A stretch of 64,000 nt of DNA, from assembly GCA_040218145.1 (NCBI GenBank), contig JAVJQK010000128.1, forward strand, positions 62,001-126,000, written 5' to 3'. The notes beneath the pieces are model-generated. The model made no database searches. It saw only the letters and a list, made by a program, of their open reading frames with translations, and was not told the DNA's origin. The first letter of the stretch is position 1. Each line of letters starts with the position of its first letter. This stretch comes from Sandaracinaceae bacterium. GTDB taxonomy: Bacteria; Myxococcota_A; Polyangia; Polyangiales; Sandaracinaceae. Made by a program: the position numbers and the translations under genes. Positions 24,615-33,005 of this stretch are shown here, in pieces.

Positions 24615-27600
24615 ATGCGCTTACTTCGTCTCTGGTCGGTCGCGCTCCTTGCGCTCCTCGCGCTGCCGAGCGTCGCCTCCGCCTACACCACCCGCGTCCA
24701 CATCGTGATGGCGAACGAGGTGCGCGAGGCCCTCATCGCCAGCGGGGACGGCACCATCGAGCTGCGCTGGAGCGGGGCCACCGTGCGCCTGCCTCCCGAG
24801 GACGCCGACGCCATCGTCAACCAGCCGCTCGCCTTCCGCGCGGGCGCGATCGGGCCCGACAACACCGTCTTCCCGGGTATGACCGACGGCTCGCACGGCG
24901 TGCACCAGGATCCGTACGGCCAGTGCGAGCTCTTGTACATGGAGGCGATCACCGAGGTCGAGCGGGCCTACGCGCTCGGCTGCTTCCTGCACGGGGCGAC
25001 CGACGCGGTCGCGCACCACTTCGTCAACGACTTCACGGGCGAGACCTTCACGCTCAACCCGCGGAGCGAGGGGCGGCTCTCCTCGTTCGACAACGTCGTC
25101 GGCCACATCGTCACCGAGAGCCGCATCCAGGACGCCGTCCGGCAGAGCGACCCGACCGCGCTGAGCGAGTCCGCGCTCCGGCACGACATCCCCGAGAGCT
25201 TCGTGCTGCGCGCGTACTACGACGTCGACAGCCCCGTCTGGCAGCGGCTCGCCGAGGGCGCCCTCGAGCGCTGGGAGGCGGCGCGCGCCGCCTCTCCCGA
25301 CGGCAACCTCCTGAGCTGGGCCGGCGCGGCCGGCCTGGCGTCCTGGGAGCACGTCGCGATGGCCCCGGTCTACCTCTCGGAGATCCAGCGCCTGCGCGTG
25401 GCGCTGCGCGCCTTCGTCGAGGCGGAGATCGCCGACCTGTCCGACCCGAGCTCCACGCGCGGCCGCGAGCTGGGCGTGACCGCGGGCGACGACGGCGTGG
25501 TCGGCACGCCCGACGACGACACCGCCTGCAGCGGGAGCTGCCCCACCCTCTTCGGCCGGTACTACGTCTACGTGAACCTCCTCGCGCCGCGCACCGACGC
25601 GGGCGGCCGACCGCTGCCGAGCGCCTTCGACGCGATCAGCGACCGGCTCGGCGACGACCTCAACCTGTTCCTGCCCGCGCTCATGGCGGTGATCGGCAAC
25701 CTCTCCAACCAGCTCAACGCGCCCATCACCGACGACGCCGACCACGGCCTCGACGTCAGCCCCTCCGACGTCGCGGCCATCTTCGCCCCCCTCGACGACT
25801 GGGCCACGCGCACCACGAGCGTGGACTACGAGCTGCTCGGCCGCGCGGTCACGCCGGTCTGGTACCAGAACCTCAGCGACTTCTTCGACCGCTTCGGCGT
25901 CTCGATCAGCATCCCCGAGGTGCTCGCCGCGGTGCTCGAGCCGCTCATCCGCGAGGTGCGCGAGGTGCTCGTCGACTCGGTGCGCGCCGAGGCCGAGACC
26001 TACGTGATCGAGCTGGCCAGCGAGTACCGCGCCGGCCGCGACGGCTTCTCCGACGGGCTCGAGCTGCAGCTCGCCGCGAGCGCCCCGGACACCCTCGGCG
26101 GCCACGCCCTCGACTTCTTCCAGGACTCGGGGCTCTGGAACTACTCGTTCAACATCACGGCGGCGACCTTCGCCAACCACGACGTGCTGCTCTCGGGCGA
26201 CCCCATCGGCGAGGGCGCGGCGAGCTTCGACGCCTCCTACACCCTCGAGTGGACCCAGCTCGGCCTCTGCGACTACCTCCAGGCGGCCGTCTTCCCCGAG
26301 GGCACGGGCATCGGCCCGCTCCTGAGCGTGCACGACGGCGAGACCTTCCACATGGCCAACATCGACGGCGACGCGCCCGTCGAGTGCCACGACGGGGACC
26401 TCGAGCTGTTCGGCATGCCCAGCGTCGACAACTGCCGCCTGGTCGGGCTCGACGAGCTGACCCGTGACCCGCACGGCTCCTTGTCGCGCGCCTTCCCGCC
26501 CACCTACGCGAGCGGCGACGCCACCTGCCGGCGCCTGACCGTGCCCGGCCTCCCCGCGCCGCCTCCCCTCCCCGACGGCGGCATGGGCGGCGGTGACGGC
26601 GGCGCGAGCGGCGGCGACGGCGGCGGCGGCGACGGCGGCCCCGGCAGCGGCGAAGACAGCGGCTGCGGCTGCGCCGTCCCGGGTGGCGCGAGCGGCTCTC
26701 CCCTCGGCCTCCTGCTCGCGCTCGCCGGCCTCCTCTTCTGGCGCCGCCGCCGGCAGCCGGCTCGCCGCTCGCGCGCGGCAGGCTGGGCGAAGGGGTGGAT
26801 CGCGCTCGGCGCGCTCGCGCTCGCGCTCGGCGGCTGCGACGACGGCGTGGTCGACCCCCCGATGGACGGCAGCGTGACCCCGATGGACGGCGGCGGAGAC
26901 GACGCCGGCCCCGGCCCGGACGACTCCGGCGTGATCGACGAGGACGCGGGCGACGAGGACGGCGGCGTGGGCGTGGACGGCGGCCCCGATCTGCGGCGCG
27001 CCCTGCTCGACGCGCTCGGCGCCTCCGTCTGGAGCGGCCTCCAGACCCGCTCCGAGGGCGGCAGCCTGGTCGAGCGCGCGTACGAGCTGCGCTTCGACGC
27101 CGCGACCCTCGAGTGGGCCGAGATCCGGAACCCCTGGGGCCCGGGTCGTCAGCGCATCTTCCGGTCGTTCAGCGTCGACCGCGACGGTGAGACCGTCGAC
27201 AGCACCGTGATGATCCCCTCCGGCTGGGAGACCCCGCCCGAGCTCAACGGCCAGCGCGACACCTGGACCTTCGAGGTCGTCGACGGCAGCCCGCGCGAGC
27301 TGCGCATCACCGACGACGGCGGCGTCACCGAGGTCTTCACCGAGGGCGCGATCCCCGCCCCCGTCGAGGGCCTCACGGCGGAGCTGCGCGTGTTCGCAGC
27401 CGGCGGCACCATCGAGGACGCCGCGTGCAGGGGCAGCACCATCAACGACGCCGACCGCCGCCTCATCTGGGAGTTCGCGCGCGGCCGCGGCACCATGAGC
27501 GAGGAGACCGGCTACGACTTCGCGGCGGGCGTCGCGATCGAGGAGTGGGTCGACAGCCCCCTCGGCAGCTGGAGCGTCACCGACGTCGACGGCTTCGGCC

Positions 27601-28007
27601 GCCTCGGCGGCACCGCGCTGAGCAACCAGTTCAACTTCGTCGTGCGCTACACCGGCAGCCTCGACAACCCGGGCACCTTCTGGCTGCGCGAGGCCGACGA
27701 CGACGTCAACGACGCGGCCGTCTGGGCCTTCGCGGGCCCCTCCGTGGGCAGCATGCGCCCCGCGGACCTGCTCCTCGAAGTGCAAGACTTCTTCAACGCC
27801 GACGCCACCCCCAACGAGGTCTCCTTCACCGGCCCCGCGGGCCCCGTCCCGGTCGAGATCATCCTCACCTGGTGCCCCGCCGTCAGCCATCTCGAGCCGA
27901 CCACCTTCCAGGCCAGCCTCGACGCCACCGGCGCCGCCTTCGACCTCCTCCCCCCCGCCGACACCACCCCCATCACCGACGCCGCCCTCTTCCCCCCCGC
28001 CCTCTGA
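24615..28007 (+). CDS. Fused zinc-phospholipase-like / MYXO-CTERM / lipoprotein-like giant secreted protein
   Basis: This open frame encodes 1130 residues. It starts with a signal peptide (LWSVALLALLALPSVASA). Residues about 22-300 resemble zinc-dependent phospholipase C (YTTRVHIVMANEV, FLHGATDAVAHHFVNDFTGE). A Gly/Asp-rich linker ends at about residue 683 in GCGCAVPGG, a membrane helix and FWRRRRQ: a complete MYXO-CTERM sorting signal, normally found only at the C-terminus. The frame does not stop there. It continues into WIALGALALALGGC, a lipoprotein-type signal (Cys near residue 741), an Asp-Ala-Gly linker and about 360 further residues of unknown family. No usual start codon is in frame just before the second signal. 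Either this is a true fusion or a stop/start has been lost. Confidence 0.75.
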   Translation: MRLLRLWSVALLALLALPSVASAYTTRVHIVMANEVREALIASGDGTIELRWSGATVRLPPEDADAIVNQPLAFRAGAIGPDNTVFPGMTDGSHGVHQDPYGQCELLYMEAITEVERAYALGCFLHGATDAVAHHFVNDFTGETFTLNPRSEGRLSSFDNVVGHIVTESRIQDAVRQSDPTALSESALRHDIPESFVLRAYYDVDSPVWQRLAEGALERWEAARAASPDGNLLSWAGAAGLASWEHVAMAPVYLSEIQRLRVALRAFVEAEIADLSDPSSTRGRELGVTAGDDGVVGTPDDDTACSGSCPTLFGRYYVYVNLLAPRTDAGGRPLPSAFDAISDRLGDDLNLFLPALMAVIGNLSNQLNAPITDDADHGLDVSPSDVAAIFAPLDDWATRTTSVDYELLGRAVTPVWYQNLSDFFDRFGVSISIPEVLAAVLEPLIREVREVLVDSVRAEAETYVIELASEYRAGRDGFSDGLELQLAASAPDTLGGHALDFFQDSGLWNYSFNITAATFANHDVLLSGDPIGEGAASFDASYTLEWTQLGLCDYLQAAVFPEGTGIGPLLSVHDGETFHMANIDGDAPVECHDGDLELFGMPSVDNCRLVGLDELTRDPHGSLSRAFPPTYASGDATCRRLTVPGLPAPPPLPDGGMGGGDGGASGGDGGGGDGGPGSGEDSGCGCAVPGGASGSPLGLLLALAGLLFWRRRRQPARRSRAAGWAKGWIALGALALALGGCDDGVVDPPMDGSVTPMDGGGDDAGPGPDDSGVIDEDAGDEDGGVGVDGGPDLRRALLDALGASVWSGLQTRSEGGSLVERAYELRFDAATLEWAEIRNPWGPGRQRIFRSFSVDRDGETVDSTVMIPSGWETPPELNGQRDTWTFEVVDGSPRELRITDDGGVTEVFTEGAIPAPVEGLTAELRVFAAGGTIEDAACRGSTINDADRRLIWEFARGRGTMSEETGYDFAAGVAIEEWVDSPLGSWSVTDVDGFGRLGGTALSNQFNFVVRYTGSLDNPGTFWLREADDDVNDAAVWAFAGPSVGSMRPADLLLEVQDFFNADATPNEVSFTGPAGPVPVEIILTWCPAVSHLEPTTFQASLDATGAAFDLLPPADTTPITDAALFPPAL

Positions 28008-28011
28008 CGCC

Positions 28012-28040
28012 GGGGACGATCCTATTCATTCGTCAAACTC
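28012..28040. repeat. 29-bp half-site of the dispersed repeat
   Basis: An exact match to the left half of the 23451 palindrome, 4 bp after the stop of the fused secreted protein gene and 7 bp before the next start. The mirror half is absent. It leaves almost no room for an ordinary promoter or ribosome binding site for the downstream gene. Confidence 0.85.
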
Positions 28041-28047
28041 CTGAACG

Positions 28048-28551
28048 ATGAGCGGGTGGCGGCGCGTGAGAGAGGTGCCCGAGCTGCGGGTGCTGGCCTG
28101 GGGCATCGCGGCCGGGGCGGTGGCGTTCGTCGTCATGGTCGTGCCGACCGGGATCCTGACCGCGCTCGACCTCCCCAGGCGAACGACCCAGGGCCTCGCC
28201 GAGGCGTTCGTCTGTCCCGCGATGCTCCTCGCGCTCCTCGCCGGGCTGCTCGTGCTCGGCGCGATGGTGATGGCGCTCGGTCGCGTCGGCGGCGCCCTCC
28301 GGGCACAGCTCTCCGACGGGGAGTCGGCCGCGACGCCGGCGCCGCGTGGCCCCTACCGCTCGTCGGCCGAGGAGCCCCCCGGCCCCGACCTGCTCGCGCG
28401 CAGCGATCGGCGGACGGCGATCCGGATGGCCGTGCTCGGTGCCACCCTCCTCGCGGTCGGATACGCGCTGCGTATAGCGTCACGGCGGTCCGTCGGCTGG
28501 AGCATCTGCGCTTCATCGGCTTCGCCCTCGAAGCGATCGGCGGCCTGCTGA
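28048..28551 (+). CDS. Small membrane protein with probable 3' frameshift
   Basis: The 167-residue reading has two clear hydrophobic segments (about residues 17-40 and 57-80), a Pro-rich loop and a third hydrophobic stretch (MAVLGATLLAVGYALRIA, about 127-145). After it the sequence turns into a Ser/Cys-rich tail that does not look coding. In another frame, from about 28470 to the TAG at 28596-28598, the DNA encodes RRLEHLRFIGFALEAIGGLL followed by TAGALHLAW, an excellent fourth membrane helix. A single frameshift near 28465-28490 therefore seems to have split a four-helix protein of about 180 residues. It may be a mutation or an assembly error. No family is recognised. Confidence 0.6.
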   Translation: MSGWRRVREVPELRVLAWGIAAGAVAFVVMVVPTGILTALDLPRRTTQGLAEAFVCPAMLLALLAGLLVLGAMVMALGRVGGALRAQLSDGESAATPAPRGPYRSSAEEPPGPDLLARSDRRTAIRMAVLGATLLAVGYALRIASRRSVGWSICASSASPSKRSAAC

Positions 28552-28570
28552 CGGCGGGAGCGCTCCATCT

Positions 28571-28850
28571 CGCGTGGCGATCCCGATCTCGTTCATAGAC
28601 GCGAGCTCGAGCTCGACCGGGGGGTTTGACGAATGAATAGGATCGTCCCCGACGCTCCGAGCGCGCTCGGCAAAACGCGAGCTCGAGCACCATCGGGGGG
28701 TTTGACGAATGAAAAGGATCGTCCCCGACGCTCCGAGCGCGGCCCTCCGCGTGGGGATCGCGATCTCGTTCGTAAACGCGAGTTCGAGCGCCTTCGGGGG
28801 TTTCGACGAATGAAAAGGATCGTCCCCGACGCTCCGAGCGCGGCTGTCCT
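28571..28850. repeat. Degenerate tandem array with three 29-bp half-sites
   Basis: Three half-sites in the same orientation lie at 28622-28650, 28698-28726 and 28798-28827. Each is followed by a conserved CGACGCTCCGAGCGCG and preceded by a GC-rich segment such as ACGCGAGCTCGAGC, giving units of about 75-100 bp. The second and third have A in place of T within GAATGAATAGG, and the third has one inserted base. The array begins inside the 3' end of the frameshifted gene. Confidence 0.8.
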
Positions 28851-28859
28851 TCCAGAACG

Positions 28860-29270
28860 GCCCGCGGCTGCGAGCGCGGAGCGCTGCGACGTCAGAATCG
28901 GGCGCGCGCTGCGATCCGCTGGGGTCGGCCCATCCGAAACGCACCGGGAGCGCGATCCCGCAGCTCCCGCGCATTTCAGAATGCGTTCGGCTGCGTCTGG
29001 AGACGAAAATCGGTTTGAAAACGCAGCCGCGCTGCGATTTGTGTACCTTTGAAGATACGCAAACGCACCGTCGCTGCGATCGATGTACCTTTGAAGGTAC
29101 ATTTTCGCTCCCCCGCTGCGATTTCGGAGCTTTTTTCCCGCCAAATCGCACCAGATCTGCGTTTCTCGGTGCTTTGAAGCCGCTCGAACGCAGCCGGGCG
29201 CGAATTTCGGACGGAAGAAGCTGTGGAAACGCGCCGCGCGGGCGTTTTTTCGAGATTCACCAGTGAATTC
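28860..29270. other. Gene-free, lower-GC intergenic region with short repeats
   Basis: Together with the array above, 28599-29303 has no credible gene. This part has visibly lower GC than its surroundings, with T and A runs (GGAGCTTTTTTCCCG, GCGTTTTTTCGAG). The octamer CGCTGCGA recurs five times. A 16-bp element occurs twice, 42 bp apart: GTACCTTTGAAGATAC (29043-29058) and the palindrome GTACCTTTGAAGGTAC (29085-29100). A structured RNA, a regulatory region or a decayed mobile element are all possible. Confidence 0.5.
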
Positions 29271-29303
29271 GGGTCGCTGGAGGCACGCGCCGGTCGCGAC
29301 GCC

Positions 29304-29714
29304 TCACGCGGACGCGTCGCCCCCCGGCCGGCTCGGCGGAGCCTCGCGGGGAAGGTGCGCGGAGAGGGCGCGCGCCATGCGACGGGCCCGCTGCATGACG
29401 GGCTCGGCGCGGTCTTCGCCGAGGCGCTCGACCAGGGTCTCGCGGAAGAGCGTCAGCCACGCGTCGAAGTGGGCGCGGCTGAGCTCCTCGATCGCGCGGT
29501 GCAAGACGGGGGGCCCGCCGCGGGGGCTCGGGGTGTAGGCGGGGACCCCGTGGAGCACCGCGGTCCAGAAGGCGGTCATGCGCGCGAGGTGGGGCTCCCA
29601 GTCCTCGATCCGCCGGGCGAAGACGGGGCCGAGCTCGGGGTGATGCTGAACGCGGCCGTAGAAGGCGCGCACGAAGCCGGCGATCTCGGCCTCGTCGGGG
29701 GGGAACGTGGTCAT
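29304..29714 (-). CDS. Truncated hemoglobin, group III type
   Basis: The 136-residue heme protein matches group III truncated hemoglobins. Helix B/C region FVRAFYGRVQHHPELGPVF is followed by WEPHLARMTAFWTAVLHG, the typical G.P..H region, and HFDAWLTLFRETL carrying the proximal His (about residue 82). Group III globins are linked to nitric oxide and redox chemistry. Its start overlaps the stop of the NsrR-like regulator gene by 4 bp (ATGA), so the two form a translationally coupled pair. This supports a role in nitric oxide detoxification under NsrR control. Confidence 0.9.
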   Translation of the reverse strand: MTTFPPDEAEIAGFVRAFYGRVQHHPELGPVFARRIEDWEPHLARMTAFWTAVLHGVPAYTPSPRGGPPVLHRAIEELSRAHFDAWLTLFRETLVERLGEDRAEPVMQRARRMARALSAHLPREAPPSRPGGDASA

Positions 29715-30154
29715 CGCACCTCCACACGTGAGAGTCGAAGGAGACGGGACAGCGCGCGACGCGGCGCGACCAGGTCGGCGAGCGAGTAGCCGTCCAGGAC
29801 GTCGAGGAAGGCGTCACGCGCCTCGGCGAGGGCGCCCTGCAGCGCGCACGGCCCGGCCAGCGGGCAGCGGCTCTGGCCCGGGTCGAAGCACTCCACGATC
29901 GTCAGATCCTCGAGCTCCCGCACGACGCCCCCGACCGTGATGTCCGCGGGCGAGCGGGCGAGCCGGAAGCCCCCGCCCCGGCCGCGACGCGTCTCGAGGT
30001 GGCCGCGCGCCCGGAGGTCCTTGGCGATCTTGGCGAGGTGGTGCTCGGAGACACCGAGCATCGCGGCCATCTCGGCCGCGGTGCGGGGCCCCTCCTCGAC
30101 CGCGAGCAGCATCAGGACGCGGAGGGCGTAGTCTGCGCGCTGGGTGAGCCTCAT
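29711..30154 (-). CDS. nsrR: Rrf2-family regulator, NsrR-like
   Basis: The 147-residue regulator starts MRLTQRADYALRVLMLLAVE, the usual Rrf2 N-terminus. Its winged helix-turn-helix lies at about residues 25-65 (MAAMLGVSEHHLAKIAKDLR), with the Gly wing RGRGGGFRLAR. Three cysteines in ECFDPGQSRCPLAGPC (C-X7-C-X5-C) can ligate an iron-sulfur cluster, as in the nitric oxide sensor NsrR. The VRELEDLTIVECF segment is also closest to NsrR among Rrf2 proteins. It is the first gene of a two-gene operon with a truncated hemoglobin. A palindrome covers its start codon and 5' region, indicating autorepression. Confidence 0.88.
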   Translation of the reverse strand: MRLTQRADYALRVLMLLAVEEGPRTAAEMAAMLGVSEHHLAKIAKDLRARGHLETRRGRGGGFRLARSPADITVGGVVRELEDLTIVECFDPGQSRCPLAGPCALQGALAEARDAFLDVLDGYSLADLVAPRRALSRLLRLSRVEVR

Positions 30155-30179
30155 AACAGGTACCTCATAGACCTCTTAT
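30153..30179. promoter_or_regulatory. Probable NsrR operator overlapping the nsrR start
   Basis: ATAACAGGT (30153-30161) and ACCTCTTAT (30171-30179) form a 9-9-9 dyad with one mismatch, AT-rich at its outer ends like known NsrR/Rrf2 sites. It overlaps the nsrR start codon and extends toward the divergent DUF2330 gene. Binding here would block transcription or translation of nsrR and its globin partner. The assignment is inferred from position and symmetry. Confidence 0.6.
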
Positions 30180-30251
30180 GGGAGCAGCGAGGCGCGAGGT
30201 CCAGGGCTGGCGCGCCTTCTCGGGGCCCGGCGTCGACGCTACGCTGGAGCC

Positions 30252-31535
30252 ATGCAAGGGTCGATTCGTCTCGCGCTCCTCGTGTCCCTCGTCTGGCTCG
30301 CGCCGCGCCCGGCCTCGGCGTGCGGGGGCTGCTTCCACCCCCTCGAGGGCTCGCCCACGGTGGTGACGCGCCATCAGATGGCGGTCTCCATGAGCCCCGA
30401 GCAGACGACGCTCTGGGATCAGATCGAGTACGCGGGCAACCCGGAGGACTTCGTCTGGGTGCTCCCCGTCCGCGACGGCGCGCCGGTGGAGCTGGCCGAG
30501 AACGCGTTCTTCGAGGCGCTCCAGCAGAGCACCACCATCCGCATGCAGGTGCAGCCGGCGCGCACGACCTGCCCCGACCCGTGCGGCGGGATCTTCCTCG
30601 GCGGCGCCTCCGCCGACTTCTCGGAGGAGCGCGAGGTGACCGTGCACCACGAGGCGAGCATCGGGCCCTACGAGACGGCGACCGTCGGCTCCGAGGACCC
30701 GGAGGCGATCATCCGCTGGCTGCAGGACCGCGGCTACGCCGTGCCCGACAGCACCCTGCCCACCATCCGCCACTACACCGACCAGGGCATGGACTTCGCC
30801 GTGCTCCGGCTGAGCAGCAGCGCGGGCGCGAGCCAGATGCAGCCGGTGCGGGTGACGACGCCGGGCTTGAGCGTGACCTTCCCGCTCCGCATGATCGCGG
30901 CCGGCGCGGCGAACGTGATCGGGCTCGAGCTCTTCGTGATCGCGGAGGGGCGCTACGAGGCGGCCAACATGCCGAACGTCGAGGTCGATCGGGGCGCGAT
31001 CACCTACGACTGGAACACCGAGTCCTTCGACTACGAGACCCACTACGCGGCGGCCATCGCGCCGCACGAGGGCAACGCGTGGGTGACCGAGGTGGCGACG
31101 ACGGACACGTTCCGGATCGGGAGCTACGTCAGCTTCGACGACGACGGCGTGGCGCACTACGCGGAGCCGGACTGGCGGGTGGCGACGCGCGGGCTGAGCG
31201 GCGGCGCGTACCTCACGCGGCTCACCGCGGACCTGCCGTCGCGCTTCCTCACCGAGGACCTCGTGCTCCAGGCGAGCGACGGAGGCGACCTGCCCGCGGT
31301 ATTCGACGTGCAGAACGAGATCGACCGGCCGGCGGAGCCGCTCTGCACCGAGACCTGCGCCGACGCGTACGGGAGCGGGAGCGCGGGGCGGCTCGGCTGG
31401 CGCGACGGCGGCCGCGGCGACGGGCTGCGGTGCCGGGTCGATCGAGGGGTCGGCGTCGGCGCGCGCGCGGGCCTGGGGTTCGGGGCGCTCGCGCTGGCCG
31501 GCCTGCTCCTGTTCGCGCGACGCCGACGCGGCTGA
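30252..31535 (+). CDS. DUF2330 secreted protein with C-terminal membrane helix
   Basis: The 427-residue product has a signal peptide (LALLVSLVWLAPRPASA) followed at once by the DUF2330 hallmark CGGCFHP. The domain (about residues 25-330) includes DFVWVLPVRDG and a Cys pair CPDPCGG. The C-terminus is a hydrophobic helix and RRRRG (GFGALALAGLLLFARRRRG), similar to MYXO-CTERM tails but without the GCGC motif. DUF2330 proteins are common in Myxococcota and their function is unknown. The gene is divergent from nsrR and followed 14 bp later by the acyltransferase gene. Confidence 0.88.
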   Translation: MQGSIRLALLVSLVWLAPRPASACGGCFHPLEGSPTVVTRHQMAVSMSPEQTTLWDQIEYAGNPEDFVWVLPVRDGAPVELAENAFFEALQQSTTIRMQVQPARTTCPDPCGGIFLGGASADFSEEREVTVHHEASIGPYETATVGSEDPEAIIRWLQDRGYAVPDSTLPTIRHYTDQGMDFAVLRLSSSAGASQMQPVRVTTPGLSVTFPLRMIAAGAANVIGLELFVIAEGRYEAANMPNVEVDRGAITYDWNTESFDYETHYAAAIAPHEGNAWVTEVATTDTFRIGSYVSFDDDGVAHYAEPDWRVATRGLSGGAYLTRLTADLPSRFLTEDLVLQASDGGDLPAVFDVQNEIDRPAEPLCTETCADAYGSGSAGRLGWRDGGRGDGLRCRVDRGVGVGARAGLGFGALALAGLLLFARRRRG

Positions 31536-31549
31536 GCTACGCTCCATCC

Positions 31550-32965
31550 GTGCAGCGACTCAGCGCGATGGACACGGGGTTCCTGCTCGCGGAGAGCCGC
31601 GAGACCCCGATGCACGTGGGCGGGCTCTACCTGTTCACGCTCCCCGAGGGCGCCGACGAGCAGGCGTTCCTGGCGGAGCTGCTCGACGTGCTGCGCGGGG
31701 CGGAGCAGTGGCGGCCCCCCTTCGGGCATCACCTGCAGATGGGGCCGCTCGGGCTCGCGGGGCCGACGCACTGGGCCCCCGACGAGCAGCTCGACGTCGA
31801 CTACCACGTGCGCCACTCGGCCCTGCCGAAGCCGGGACGCTACCGGGAGCTGTTCGTGCTCGCGGCGCGCCTGCACCAGTCCCTGCTCGATCGACATCGG
31901 CCGCTGTGGGAGGCCCACATCATCGAGGGGCTCTCGAACCGGCAGTTCGCGCTCTACTCCAAGATCCACCACGCCGCGGTGGACGGGGTCAGCGGGGTGC
32001 GGCTCGCGATGGAGATGCTCTCGAGCGACCCGGCCGACCGCAAGGACTACTCGCCCTTCTCGCGGCACGCGTACGAGCTGGCCCGGGCCGAGCGGAAGGC
32101 GAAGCGCGAGGCGCGCGGCGAGCCGCCGAGCGAGCGCGAGCTGAAGTCGGTGGGCGAGGCGCTGCGGCGGAGCCTCGGGCTGAGCCGCGGGGTGCTGGGC
32201 GCCCTCGGCTCCTACGTGCGCGCGTGGTGGAGCCCCGACGCGAGCGCGCTGGCCACCAGCTGGACGCCGTCGCCGCAGACCAGCTTCAGCACCAAGATCA
32301 CCGGCGCGCGGCGCTTCGTCGCGCAGTCCTACTCGCTGCCGAGGGTCAAGGCGGTCGGCAAGGCGCTCGACGGGACCATCAACGACGTCGTGCTCGCGAT
32401 GTGCGGCGGCGCCCTGCGGCGCTACCTGCTGTCGCGGAACGAGCTGCCCGACGCGTCGCTCACGGCCATGAACCCCGTGTCGGTCCGCACCGAGGCCGAC
32501 GGCAGGGTCGGCAACGCGGTCGGCGCGCTCACCGCGAACCTCGCGACCCACATCGCCGACCCCGAGCGGCGCTTCCGCGCCATCGTCGCGTCGATGGACG
32601 AGGGCAAGTCGCTGCTCGAGGGGCTCGGCCCGCGCGAGATCGAGCTGTTCACGCAGCTCACCGCCGGGCCCGCGCTCCTGGTCGGCGCGCTCGGCCTGGC
32701 CGACCGCTTCCCGCCCTACAGCACCGTGATCTCCAACGTGCCCGGGCCGCGCGAGCGCAGCTACTGGAACGGGGCCCGCCTCGACGGCATGTACCCGGTC
32801 AGCGCCATCTATCACGGCTTCGCGCTCAACTTCACGCTCCTGAGCAACGCCGACCAGCTCGACTTCGGCATCATCGCGTGCCGCCGATCCGTGCCGGGCG
32901 TGCAGCGAATCATCGACCACCTCGAGGAGTCGCTCGCGGAGCTGGAGGCGGTCGCGGGCCTCTGA
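31550..32965 (+). CDS. Wax ester synthase/diacylglycerol acyltransferase (WS/DGAT)
   Basis: The 471-residue enzyme of the bifunctional WS/DGAT family transfers fatty acyl groups from CoA to alcohols or diacylglycerol to make storage lipids. The active-site motif is HHAAVDG (about residues 140-146, preceded by LYSKI). The characteristic NDVVLAMCGGALRRYL (about 280-295) and the C-terminal STVISNVPGPRE are present. The GTG at 31550 gives the usual start xQRLSAMDTGFL. A downstream in-frame ATG would cut into this conserved start. It is 14 bp after the DUF2330 gene. Confidence 0.93.
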   Translation: MQRLSAMDTGFLLAESRETPMHVGGLYLFTLPEGADEQAFLAELLDVLRGAEQWRPPFGHHLQMGPLGLAGPTHWAPDEQLDVDYHVRHSALPKPGRYRELFVLAARLHQSLLDRHRPLWEAHIIEGLSNRQFALYSKIHHAAVDGVSGVRLAMEMLSSDPADRKDYSPFSRHAYELARAERKAKREARGEPPSERELKSVGEALRRSLGLSRGVLGALGSYVRAWWSPDASALATSWTPSPQTSFSTKITGARRFVAQSYSLPRVKAVGKALDGTINDVVLAMCGGALRRYLLSRNELPDASLTAMNPVSVRTEADGRVGNAVGALTANLATHIADPERRFRAIVASMDEGKSLLEGLGPREIELFTQLTAGPALLVGALGLADRFPPYSTVISNVPGPRERSYWNGARLDGMYPVSAIYHGFALNFTLLSNADQLDFGIIACRRSVPGVQRIIDHLEESLAELEAVAGL

Positions 32966-33005
32966 GGGAGCGCTCACCCGCCGAGCGAGCTACCTTGGCC
33001 CCTCG

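Noticed and set aside
24621-27890. 1089-codon minus-strand frame opposite the fused secreted protein gene
   Set aside because: Composition is repetitive Ala/Glu/Arg/Val antisense sequence without any motif; the plus strand has a signal peptide, enzyme motifs and sorting signals.
28571-28850. CRISPR-like array of 29-bp repeats
   Set aside because: Repeat length is suggestive, but the spacers also share sequence, the same unit occurs singly and as a palindrome elsewhere, and no cas genes are present.
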